64,000 nt of DNA from CAYJAY01 sp964368445 (GTDB taxonomy: Bacteria; Bacillota; Clostridia; Oscillospirales; Ruminococcaceae): contig CAYJAY010000010.1 of the NCBI GenBank assembly GCA_964368445.1, positions 3,469-67,468 on the forward strand, given 5' to 3'. Of this stretch, positions 44,641 to 52,243 are shown piece after piece; position 1 is the stretch's first letter; every line of letters starts with the position of its first letter. A model generated the notes under the pieces. It made no database searches. It had not been told where the DNA came from and was given only the letters and a program-made list of their open reading frames with translations. A program made the position numbers and the translations under genes.

Positions 44641-44727
44641 AATTAATGTAATTTGAAAAAAGCAGTTCATATGTATTAAAATACGTATTAAAGACGCCGA
44701 GGCAAAGCCACATGGTGAATTTATATA

Positions 44728-44766
44728 ATATAACTGCCATTTGAAAAGATGGCAGTTATATAGTTG
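44728..44766 (+). terminator. Hairpin after permease 2
   Basis: A 13-bp perfect stem (44728-44740 with 44749-44761, containing AACTGCCAT) is followed by AGTTGTTTT. Probably a terminator or partial terminator before the regulator gene. Confidence 0.6.
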
Positions 44767-44800
44767 TTTTACCGCATATTGATGGGGAGGGCGAATTAAC

Positions 44801-45505
44801 TTGGTGAATGAATTTAACATTAAACCGGTTGAAAAAGATTTAATATATTTAAAAATCGCTGACTCGATTTATAATTACATTAAAAACAACAGTATAAACC
44901 CTGGGGACAGAATTCCTTCCGAACGGGTTTTGGCAACACAGTTTAACACGGGCAGAAACTCGGTTCGAGAAGCTTTGAGAATTCTTGAAAATCAAGGCAT
45001 AATAGAGATTAAGGTTGGGAAAGGTGCGTTTGTTTCCAACGCTTCGTCGTCCTATTCCCTTTACATCAACTTGATTAAAGTCAACTATGCCGAACTTCTT
45101 GAAATTCGTTTGTTTCTAGAAAGACATGTTTTTAACCTTGCCATCAAAAACATAACCCAACAACATCTCGAAGAGATGGAAGTTCACATGGCAAACATGG
45201 AAGCCGCTGCAAGCCAAGGAATCTATTCGACAGAGGACGACAGAAAATTCCACGGAGTTCTTCTTAAAGCGTGTAAAAACAAGACGTTGTCACAGCTTAT
45301 AAACAAGATGGCAGATTCTCTCGACGACTATTCCAACATAGTCACCAATCGAAGCAAGGTTTTTCTTGAAACGATTCCACACCACCGCGAGATCTTAAAT
45401 GGTTTCAAAAACAAAGACTTAGATTATATCAACAAGGCATATCAAAAAATCGAAGAACTTGACATGATAGCGCTTAATTCAATTTCAAACGGCCAACAGG
45501 TTTAA
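44801..45505 (+). CDS. FadR-subfamily GntR regulator
   Basis: 234 residues. The N-terminal winged helix (IADSIYNYIKNNSINPGDRIPSERVLATQFNTGRNSVREALRILENQGII, GKGAFV) is followed by an all-helical FCD ligand-binding domain (LLEIRLFLERHVFNLAIKN, DDRKFHGVLLKACKN, PHHREILNGFKNKD). The metal or ligand residues Asp and His of FCD proteins appear in DRKFH and PHHREI. The start is a TTG 10 bases after GGGGAGG; no ATG fits. Likely controls the importer operon that precedes it. Confidence 0.88.
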   Translation: MVNEFNIKPVEKDLIYLKIADSIYNYIKNNSINPGDRIPSERVLATQFNTGRNSVREALRILENQGIIEIKVGKGAFVSNASSSYSLYINLIKVNYAELLEIRLFLERHVFNLAIKNITQQHLEEMEVHMANMEAAASQGIYSTEDDRKFHGVLLKACKNKTLSQLINKMADSLDDYSNIVTNRSKVFLETIPHHREILNGFKNKDLDYINKAYQKIEELDMIALNSISNGQQV

Positions 45506-45597
45506 TCTATATTTAACAACTCCTTTCTTGTTATACGCGGTTAAAAAACTCGCTACAGTTATATTAAAAACAAGATATCTTGTATCACAATATTTTT

Positions 45598-45625
45598 AAC
45601 CCCCAGTATTACCGGGGGTTTTTTT
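45598..45625 (+). terminator. Terminator of the FadR-like gene
   Basis: AACCCCC and GGGGGTT enclose a 9-base loop and are followed by a run of T. Confidence 0.85.
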
Positions 45626-45656
45626 GTATGGATTAAGCTAGCGCTAATGCACAAAA

Positions 45657-45694
45657 ACAGTCGTAGGGGAACTGTCCCTTACGACTGTTTTTTA
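45657..45694. terminator. Bidirectional terminator before putP
   Basis: A 14-bp stem with one G-U pair (45657-45670 with 45675-45688, containing CAGTCGTA) and a 4-base loop, with T-runs on both strands. It serves the leftward putP gene and backs up the rightward one. Confidence 0.8.
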
Positions 45695-45781
45695 TTTAAT
45701 CTTTTTTTATTTTTTGCGTCGGTCGTTGCCGAAATAACCTGCACGTGACAACAACTTGTTATCACCACATTCTTTCGATAA

Positions 45782-47278
45782 CTAGACCTTCGCCTCAACC
45801 ATTCTGTCGAAATCGTCCGTTATCTCTTTGGACGGCTCTTTGGTTATTAGCGAAGCGACGACTATCGCAATCGTTGCAAGGATAAACGCCGGAACAAGTT
45901 CATACAACCCTGTGTTAGCAAGCGCCGGAATATTGACCCAGGCGATGTCGACCGCAAAACCGGTGATCATTCCGGCAGCAGCGCCCGCAAAGTTCATCCT
46001 GCGCCAAAACAAGCTTAAAAGCACAACCGGTCCAAACGACGCGCCAAAGCCACCCCACGCATATTTAACAAGATCCATAATAGAGCTGTTGGGGTCAAGC
46101 GCCAAAAATCCGGCAATTATGCCGACAACTACTATGCAAACGCGTCCTATTAAGATGTTTGTTTTTTCGGGTAGTTTTTTCTTGAAAACAACGCTTGAGA
46201 TGTCGTTTGATATAGCGGAACTTACAAGAATAAGCTGTGAATCGGCGGTTGACATTATCGCCGCAAGAACGGCGGAGATAAGTATACCGGCGATAAACGG
46301 AGCAAACGCGAAAACGTCAAACGCTAGTTCGATAAAAACGAGTTCCGCAACAGCGGAAGATTCCGCCAAAGCGTCGCCGAGATATTGACGGCCGAACAAA
46401 CCGATTAAACAAGCAAACGTCAGCGCCAACACAACCCAGACAGTTGCAATTCTTCGCGAAATCTTGATGGTTTTTGCGTCTTTTGCCGCCATAAAACGAA
46501 TTATTACATACGGCATACCAAGATAACCCAATCCCCAAGCAAGGTTGCTTATGACCGAAATGGCATCTATCGAATCGCCCGATGCCGTTTGGAAAATGCT
46601 TAAAAATCCGCTACCTGCCGCCGCAAGATTTTCAGAAGAAACCACGGGATCTATCTTTCCGAGTACAAAAAGCGGAACCAAGATAATCGCTATAAGCATC
46701 AAGATACCTTGAAAAAGGTCGGTCCAACAAACCGCTTTAAACCCACCGAGAAAGGTATATATAATTACTATGACAAGGCTTAATATAACCGCGAACTGAT
46801 AGTTCATTCCCGGAAAAACAACGGTGAAAAGCTTTCCTCCGGCGTTTAATCCCGAAGCGAGATACAACGTTATAAACACAAAGATAACAACGCCACAGAT
46901 AAGTTTAAGTATACCCTTGTCGTCTTTAAAACGATTGCTGAAAAATTCCGGAAGGGTTAGCGCGTCCCCCGCTATAAACGAATATTGACGAAGTCTTTTG
47001 GCAACCAACAACCAGTTCAAGTATGTTCCAAGACCAAGGCCAATAGCAATCCACGTTGCGCTCATGCCCGAAAGATATACCGCGCCGGGAAGCCCTAGGA
47101 GCAACCAACTGCTCATGTCGGAAGCTTGCGCCGAAATGGCGGTTACCCAAGCGTTGTTGGAGCGTTCACCCAAGATGTAGTATGAGAGCGTTTCGGTTCT
47201 CTTGAAAAAGAAAAAACCGACAAGCAGTACTATCAAGAAATAAACAAAAAATGATAAAGCGACTGCGATGTTTTCCAT
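45782..47278 (-). CDS. putP: Sodium/proline symporter
   Basis: 498 residues of the sodium:solute symporter family with about 13 membrane helices. Landmarks: ERSNNAWVTAISAQASDMSSWLLLGLPGAVY, WLLVAKRLRQYSFIAGDALTLPEFFSNRF, a long transporter signature around GGFKAVCWTDLFQG, and ISAVLAAIMSTADSQLILVSSAISNDI with the Na-site serines and threonine. This matches PutP closely. The ATG at 47278 follows GGAGG; the reading could extend 4 codons to a TTG. Single gene with its own terminator. Confidence 0.9.
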   Translation of the reverse strand: MENIAVALSFFVYFLIVLLVGFFFFKRTETLSYYILGERSNNAWVTAISAQASDMSSWLLLGLPGAVYLSGMSATWIAIGLGLGTYLNWLLVAKRLRQYSFIAGDALTLPEFFSNRFKDDKGILKLICGVVIFVFITLYLASGLNAGGKLFTVVFPGMNYQFAVILSLVIVIIYTFLGGFKAVCWTDLFQGILMLIAIILVPLFVLGKIDPVVSSENLAAAGSGFLSIFQTASGDSIDAISVISNLAWGLGYLGMPYVIIRFMAAKDAKTIKISRRIATVWVVLALTFACLIGLFGRQYLGDALAESSAVAELVFIELAFDVFAFAPFIAGILISAVLAAIMSTADSQLILVSSAISNDISSVVFKKKLPEKTNILIGRVCIVVVGIIAGFLALDPNSSIMDLVKYAWGGFGASFGPVVLLSLFWRRMNFAGAAAGMITGFAVDIAWVNIPALANTGLYELVPAFILATIAIVVASLITKEPSKEITDDFDRMVEAKV

Positions 47279-47480
47279 GTTTTCCTCCAAATGTTTTTTA
47301 GTACTTTACTATTATAAAGCAAAACATAAAAATACACAACATAAAAAAACAAAAAAAGACACTGCACCAAACTTTAGAATGGTAAAACAACGTTAATTTA
47401 CAACGCTTTTGTCCACACCCCAAATATTTAAAGCTTGTGTGCTGTGTCTTTTGTTAAATTATTAAACGTTAAACTCGCGT

Positions 47481-48440
47481 TTAAACCCCCGAATTTTTCG
47501 CCGCCTTTCTTCGCGCTTGTTTTTTCCTATTTCGGTCTATCCTTCGATAGAGATATTTCATAGCATCCGAAAGCGTTCCTATCTCGTCGATAAGCCCGAC
47601 ATTAACCGCCTTTGTTCCGTCGAGAACCGTCCCAACGTCCATCACAAGCTCGCCAGTTTTTAAAAGAAGCTTCTCAAAACTATCGGGTTTTATGTTGCTG
47701 TGGTTGGCTATAAAGTTGGTTATCCTGTCCTGCATCTTTTCAAAATGGAGCATCGTTTGCGGAACACCGAGAACCGTTCCGTTGTGGCGAACGGGGTGGA
47801 CCGTCATCGTTGCGGACGGCACGATAAACGACCTGTTAGAGGACACTGCCAATGGAATTCCAATCGAATGTCCGCCGCCGAGAACTAGCGTGGCGGTCGG
47901 TTTTTTCATTCCGGCAATAAGCTCTGCTATTGCAAGCCCCGCCTCCACGTCGCCCCCCATCGTGTTAAGCACGACAAGAAGCCCTTCGATTTCGGGGTCT
48001 TCATCGATCTCTACGATGAGCGGAATTATATGCTCATACTTTGTTGCTTTTGCGGTAGACGGAAGGTTGTTGTGCCCCTCGACTTGGCCTGCAATCGTTA
48101 GACAATGGATAGGATATTCCCCCTTTGTCTTTTCGACCGCGCCAAAATCTTTGATAAACTCCATCTTGGTGGTGCTGTCGTCCTCTGCCGGCGCGTCGTC
48201 CAATGTTTCGTCGGAATTTTGCATATCATACGGTGTCATAAAAAACTCACGATTATCCAGATAATTTTTATAGTCTTTACGCCTGTTGTACCCGCCATAT
48301 TGATAATTCGACATCTCGGTACTGTTGTCGTTTGGATCATAAAAGTTTAAAGTTCCGTTGTTTTGAGCATATCCCCCGTAAACCTTGCTTTTTGCTTTTA
48401 CATTTTTTCTTTTTGCTTTATTTTTTTTAGCCGATTTCAT
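47481..48440 (-). CDS. ClpP-like serine protease (TepA-type)
   Basis: 319 residues. A ~125-residue N-terminal extension opens with a very basic stretch (MKSAKKNKAKRKNVKAKSK) and continues with Asn/Tyr/Asp-rich sequence. The ClpP/crotonase-fold domain then contains LLVVLNTMGGDVEAGLAIAELI, the nucleophile segment LGGGHSIGIPLAVSS and the histidine segment ATMTVHPVRHNGTV. It resembles the translocation-enhancing protein TepA of Bacillus more than housekeeping ClpP, which is about 195 residues. No ClpX or ClpA neighbour. A basic N-terminus could bind nucleic acid or acidic partners; that is a guess. Confidence 0.8.
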   Translation of the reverse strand: MKSAKKNKAKRKNVKAKSKVYGGYAQNNGTLNFYDPNDNSTEMSNYQYGGYNRRKDYKNYLDNREFFMTPYDMQNSDETLDDAPAEDDSTTKMEFIKDFGAVEKTKGEYPIHCLTIAGQVEGHNNLPSTAKATKYEHIIPLIVEIDEDPEIEGLLVVLNTMGGDVEAGLAIAELIAGMKKPTATLVLGGGHSIGIPLAVSSNRSFIVPSATMTVHPVRHNGTVLGVPQTMLHFEKMQDRITNFIANHSNIKPDSFEKLLLKTGELVMDVGTVLDGTKAVNVGLIDEIGTLSDAMKYLYRRIDRNRKKQARRKAAKNSGV

Positions 48441-48565
48441 AATTACACAATCCCTTACTTTTATTTTAAAACTTGAATTTATAGGTAGCTGCACCGTTGT
48501 GTCTTAATTCAATGCATTTATGAAGATATTATGTTCATAAAACAATAATTAATACATAACAAAGA

Positions 48566-48605
48566 GTGTTAAATTATTGACAAGATTGTTAAAAAACTGT
48601 ATAAT
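48566..48605 (+). promoter_or_regulatory. Consensus promoter with Rex-box-like site
   Basis: TTGACA (48577-48582), exactly 17 bp and TATAAT (48600-48605): a perfect sigma-A promoter. Overlapping its -35 box, 48566-48583 reads GTGTTAA-ATTA-TTGACAA, which matches the Firmicute Rex site TTGTTAA-N4-TTAACAA at 12 of 14 defined positions. The operon downstream encodes Rex itself. Confidence 0.65.
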
Positions 48606-48689
48606 TTGTTTAAAATTGATTTTAAGATAACATCTTAAAACCCACCGATATCCACAATTTAAAAAACGCAAATGAAAGGTATTAAAAAC

Positions 48690-49850
48690 ATGAGTGACAC
48701 GATTAAGCAAGCGGTTGAAAAGTTTGAACAGCTTTTGGTTCAACAACAACAACGACACCAAAAGATGAGCCAAGAAAAAGATTTTATCGATTTTTCCAAA
48801 CTAGACAAGATTATTATCGGCATATGCGGCGGCGACGGAATAGGCCCCGCAATAACAAACGTTTCGGCAGATCTTTTGAAAACTATTTTGAAAGACGATG
48901 TTGAAAAAGGAAAGATCGAGTTTAAAGAGATCGACGGCTTGACTATCGAAAACAGAATTGAAAAAAACAAAGCCATTCCGGACGATGTTTTGGAACAGTT
49001 AAAACAGTGTCACGTCATACTTAAAGGTCCGACAACAACCCCAAGGGCTACCGACGGCGTTCCAAACATCGAAAGCGCAAACGTGGCTATGCGAAAAGAA
49101 CTTGATCTTTTTGCCAACGTTCGCCCCGTTAAAGTCGCAAGCGAGGGAATTGATTGGACGTTTTTCCGCGAAAACACCGAAGGCGCCTATGCTTTGGGTT
49201 CAAGCGGCGTCGACATCGACGGGCTTTCGGTTGATTTCACTGTGACGACAGATTGTGGAACAGACAGAATCGCGCGTCTTGCGTTTGATTTTGCAAGAAA
49301 AAACAACAAAAAACGCGTTTCGATAGTTACAAAAGCAAACGTAGTTAAAAAAACCGACGGCAGATTTTTGGGGCTTTGTTATGACATTGCGAAAGAATAC
49401 CCCGAGATTACAACGGACGACTGGTATATCGACATAATGACCGCAAAGCTTGTCGACCAAAAGAGAAGACGTGATTTCGAAGTTATGGTGTTACCCAACC
49501 TTTATGGCGACATATTAACCGACGAAGCGGCAGAGTTTCAAGGCGGAGTTGGAACGGCGGGTTCGGCGAACATCGGAAAACGCTACGCTATGTTCGAGGC
49601 TATCCACGGTTCGGCGCCGAGAATGGTTGAAGAAGGGCGCGACATATACGCCGACCCTTGCTCGATGCTCCGTGCCACCGTCCTTATGCTTAACCATATA
49701 GGATATCAACAAGAAGCGCAAAAGCTTGAGAAAGCGCTTGATATATGCATGTTCACCGAAAAGAAACTAACGATAACCGGAAGAGACACCGGCGCGACAA
49801 GCGCACAGTTTGGCGAATATGTCGCAAAAACAATGGGCGAAATATATTAA
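48690..49850 (+). CDS. NAD-type isocitrate dehydrogenase family enzyme
   Basis: 386 residues of the isocitrate/isopropylmalate dehydrogenase family. Visible: IIGICGGDGIGPAITN, ILKGPTTTPRATDGVPNIESANVAMRKELDLFANVRPVK (substrate arginines), WTFFRENTEGAYALG and the nucleotide region EAIHGSAPRMVEEGRDIYADPCSMLRATVLML. ENTEG and the N-terminal tail of about 35 residues fit bacterial NAD-dependent isocitrate dehydrogenases better than LeuB. The ATG at 48690 follows AAAGG. It lies upstream of rex and would feed 2-oxoglutarate and hence glutamate metabolism. Confidence 0.82.
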   Translation: MSDTIKQAVEKFEQLLVQQQQRHQKMSQEKDFIDFSKLDKIIIGICGGDGIGPAITNVSADLLKTILKDDVEKGKIEFKEIDGLTIENRIEKNKAIPDDVLEQLKQCHVILKGPTTTPRATDGVPNIESANVAMRKELDLFANVRPVKVASEGIDWTFFRENTEGAYALGSSGVDIDGLSVDFTVTTDCGTDRIARLAFDFARKNNKKRVSIVTKANVVKKTDGRFLGLCYDIAKEYPEITTDDWYIDIMTAKLVDQKRRRDFEVMVLPNLYGDILTDEAAEFQGGVGTAGSANIGKRYAMFEAIHGSAPRMVEEGRDIYADPCSMLRATVLMLNHIGYQQEAQKLEKALDICMFTEKKLTITGRDTGATSAQFGEYVAKTMGEIY

Positions 49851-49983
49851 AATGTCGCCGGAACGGCACTCCACCATTCCTAATTCCTAATTTCACATTC
49901 AAATCTCGCCACGTAAGTGGCGCACCTTAACTATTAACTATCAACTATTAACTCCACATACCGATATTATTAAGGAGGCTACA
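49851..49983. repeat. Repeat cluster between isocitrate dehydrogenase and rex
   Basis: Heptamers ATTCCTA (49874-49891), the hairpin CGCCAC-GTAA-GTGGCG (49907-49922) and heptamers of ACTATTA type (49928-49952), followed by the AAGGAGG ribosome site of rex. The cluster sits in the transcribed spacer. Confidence 0.85.
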
Positions 49984-50634
49984 ATGGCAGAGAACAAAGA
50001 TGTTTCTATAACGGTGGTAAGGCGACTTCCAAGATATTATAAATTTTTATCAAACCTAAAGAAAAACGGCGTTCAAAAGATTTCGTCCAAAGAGATAGCC
50101 AACCGAATGGGATTAACCGCGTCACAAATACGCCAAGACCTTAACTGTTTTGGCGGTTTCGGACAACAAGGATATGGCTATAATGTAGAAGCTCTTTCAA
50201 ACGAGATAGCGTCGATTTTACATCTTAATCAAAACATAGATGCTATTCTTTTGGGGGTCGGAAACCTTGGTAAGGCGCTCGCAAACTATATGTCTGCGCA
50301 ATCCACCGGCGTGTCGCTTATCGGACTTTTCGATAAAAATCCCGAACTTGTCGAGTCTAAAGGGCTTGGGTATAACGTAATGGGCCTTAGCGAACTAGAG
50401 GAATTTTGCAAAAGGCACAATCCAAAGATAGCGATACTTTGTATACCGACCGATGCGGCAGAAAAAACCGTTTCAAACCTTTCGTCGCTTGGAATTACAG
50501 GCATATGGAACTTTTCTTCGTTAGATATTCAAGAGTCAAATGAACTAAAAGTTGAAAACATGCATCTCGGAAACAGCCTCATGACGTTAGGGTTTAAAGT
50601 CCACAACAACCGTTCGGGAAAAGAGGAGGACTAG
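49984..50634 (+). CDS. rex: Redox-sensing repressor Rex
   Basis: 216 residues. The N-terminal winged helix (RRLPRYYKFLSNLKKNGVQKISSKEIANRMGLTASQIRQDLNCFGGFGQQGYGYNVE) is the typical Rex domain. The Rossmann domain has the dinucleotide loop AILLGVGNLGKALANY near residue 82 and a C-terminal swap helix. It senses the NADH/NAD ratio and represses fermentation genes when NADH is low. A Rex-like site lies on the promoter of the gene upstream, so autoregulation is plausible. AAGGAGG precedes the ATG. Confidence 0.95.
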   Translation: MAENKDVSITVVRRLPRYYKFLSNLKKNGVQKISSKEIANRMGLTASQIRQDLNCFGGFGQQGYGYNVEALSNEIASILHLNQNIDAILLGVGNLGKALANYMSAQSTGVSLIGLFDKNPELVESKGLGYNVMGLSELEEFCKRHNPKIAILCIPTDAAEKTVSNLSSLGITGIWNFSSLDIQESNELKVENMHLGNSLMTLGFKVHNNRSGKEED

Positions 50635-50643
50635 AAAAGAGAT

Positions 50644-51243
50644 ATGGCTAAACTTTTTTATCGATATGGCGCCATGAACTGTGGAAAAACAACCGCAATG
50701 ATACAGGTTGCACACAACTACGAAGAACGCGGAATGAAAGTTTTTGTAATTAAACCGATGATAGACACAAAAGGAAAACAACTTTTGGTGTCGCGCATTG
50801 GGGTTACGCGCGCGGCAGATTATCTGACAAAACAAAACGACGATATATTCGCTGTCATAAAAAAACAAAACGAAATATCGCCGATATCATGTGTACTTTG
50901 TGATGAAGCTCAATTTTTCAGTGAACAGCAAGCAGAACAACTTTTTTGGGTTACGGTCGAACTTGACATTCCTGTAATCTGTTATGGCCTTCGAACCGAT
51001 TTCCAGATGAAAGGTTTTCCCGGAAGCACGCGTCTTTTGGAACTAGCGCACAACATCGAAGAGCTTAAAACTATCTGTGAATGTGGAAGAAAAGCGCTTT
51101 TAAACGGCAGAATGGTAGGCGGAAGCTTTGTGTTTGAGGGAATGCAGGTGGCAATTGACCACGAAAACCAAACGGAATATCGCTCGCTTTGCCCTCAATG
51201 TTATACAAGAATTAAACACGAAAGCCTTAGTAAACAAAAATAA
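50644..51243 (+). CDS. tdk: Thymidine kinase
   Basis: 199 residues, type II thymidine kinase. Walker A lies in YRYGAMNCGKTTAMIQVAHNYEERG at the N-terminus; the family usually has a GxMxSGKT/S loop and the serine is cysteine here. Next are CVLCDEAQFFSEQQAEQL with the catalytic Glu, GLRTDFQMKGFPGSTRLLELAH, and zinc ligands in CECGRKALLNGRM and CPQCYTRI. It starts 9 bp after rex with a weak ribosome site. Confidence 0.92.
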   Translation: MAKLFYRYGAMNCGKTTAMIQVAHNYEERGMKVFVIKPMIDTKGKQLLVSRIGVTRAADYLTKQNDDIFAVIKKQNEISPISCVLCDEAQFFSEQQAEQLFWVTVELDIPVICYGLRTDFQMKGFPGSTRLLELAHNIEELKTICECGRKALLNGRMVGGSFVFEGMQVAIDHENQTEYRSLCPQCYTRIKHESLSKQK

Positions 51244-51293
51244 GTTTAAGTTTAAGTTTACTTAAACAAATAAAGATAACAGGCAGATATGAT

Positions 51294-51755
51294 ATGGAAG
51301 TATCGGCAATAACTGTCTCGCAATATCGCGAGGCGATAGAGGTTGCGGCGCAAAGCTTTGACAGGTTTGATGCCCCCGATTACAGCGACTACGGAAGAAC
51401 TAGTTTTCTTGCGTATGCTTCTTTTTGGGGTTTTTCCTTAAGACAACTAAAAGGACATGTCGCTTTTTGCACAAAATCAAGCGACAACAAGATAAGCGGT
51501 ATGCTTGAGATTAGAGAACATCGTCATATAACGATGTTGTTTGTGTCGCCCGACCACGTCAAAAAGGGGATTGGAAAAACCCTTGTGGCGTTTGCCGAAC
51601 AACATATCAAACTGTCTAACCCAAGTTGCGACAAAATCACCCTTAATTCGTCGCCATATGCGTTTGAGTTTTATAAAAAAATGGGGTTTTCCCAAGCAGA
51701 CGAGTTCAAAGACGAGGGCGGGTTTGTTTATATTCCGATGGAAAAAGAGATTTAG
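51294..51755 (+). CDS. GNAT-family N-acetyltransferase
   Basis: 153 residues. GNAT fold: the central strand with ISGMLEIREHRHITMLFVSPDHVKKGIGKTLVAFAEQHI holds the acetyl-CoA loop (KKGIGK), and NSSPYAFEFYKKMGF is the C-terminal motif. Substrate is unknown. The ribosome site is poor. It follows tdk by 50 bp and ends before a bidirectional terminator. Confidence 0.8.
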   Translation: MEVSAITVSQYREAIEVAAQSFDRFDAPDYSDYGRTSFLAYASFWGFSLRQLKGHVAFCTKSSDNKISGMLEIREHRHITMLFVSPDHVKKGIGKTLVAFAEQHIKLSNPSCDKITLNSSPYAFEFYKKMGFSQADEFKDEGGFVYIPMEKEI

Positions 51756-51763
51756 ATGAAAGT

Positions 51764-51795
51764 AAAGGGCTGTGACAATTTCGTCACAGCCCTTT
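51764..51795. terminator. Bidirectional terminator between the two acetyltransferase genes
   Basis: A perfect 13-bp stem, AAAGGGCTGTGAC with GTCACAGCCCTTT, and a 6-base loop, between convergent genes. The T-runs are short. Confidence 0.7.
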
Positions 51796-51802
51796 CACAA
51801 AA

Positions 51803-52243
51803 CTATTTCACTATTTTTTTCATAACCAAAGCGTCATCGACAGGGTCTTTATAAAAATTCTTTCGTTGTCCGACAACGTTAAAACTCAAGCTTTCATAAA
51901 ACAAAACGGCGCCCTTATCTTGTTTTCTTACTTCAAGAGTGATGTTTTCGCTGTTGTTTTGCACAACTTGTTTTTCAACATGTAAAATAAGCCCCCCGCC
52001 TATACCACAACGGCGGTGGGCTTTTTCTGTTGCTATCTCGTTGATGTGCGCCCCGTCTTGTGACAGGTGGAAAAGACAAAAGCCAACCGCTTCGTTTCCT
52101 TTTTTCGCAACCAACACGTGCGCGAAATCATAATCCAACTGTTCTGCTATCTGCCCTTTGCTCCACGGGTTGTGGGAATTATTTTGCGCAACTTTTGCTA
52201 TATCGTCGATATCTTGTATCGACGCGCGTTTTATCTCTATCAT
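51803..52243 (-). CDS. rimI: Ribosomal-protein-alanine acetyltransferase RimI-like
   Basis: 146 residues, GNAT fold. INEIATEKAHRRCGIGGGLILHVEKQ is the acetyl-CoA binding part, followed by ITLEVRKQDKGAVLFYESLSFNVVGQRKNFY, a pattern characteristic of RimI (LEVRxxNxxAxxLYxxxGF). It acetylates the N-terminus of ribosomal protein S18 or similar proteins. Its ATG overlaps the TGA of polA (ATGA), so it is translationally coupled to polA. Confidence 0.82.
   Translation of the reverse strand: MIEIKRASIQDIDDIAKVAQNNSHNPWSKGQIAEQLDYDFAHVLVAKKGNEAVGFCLFHLSQDGAHINEIATEKAHRRCGIGGGLILHVEKQVVQNNSENITLEVRKQDKGAVLFYESLSFNVVGQRKNFYKDPVDDALVMKKIVK

Noticed and set aside
44641..44725. GACGCCGAGGCAAAGCC considered as part of a c-di-GMP or other riboswitch
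   Set aside because: Only a short GCAAAGCC-like match; the paired helices and other conserved blocks are missing.
47440..47470. TTGTTAA-ATTA-TTAAACG near the end of the ClpP-like gene as a Rex site
   Set aside because: Only one half-site matches, and it lies downstream of a gene with no promoter pointing away from it.
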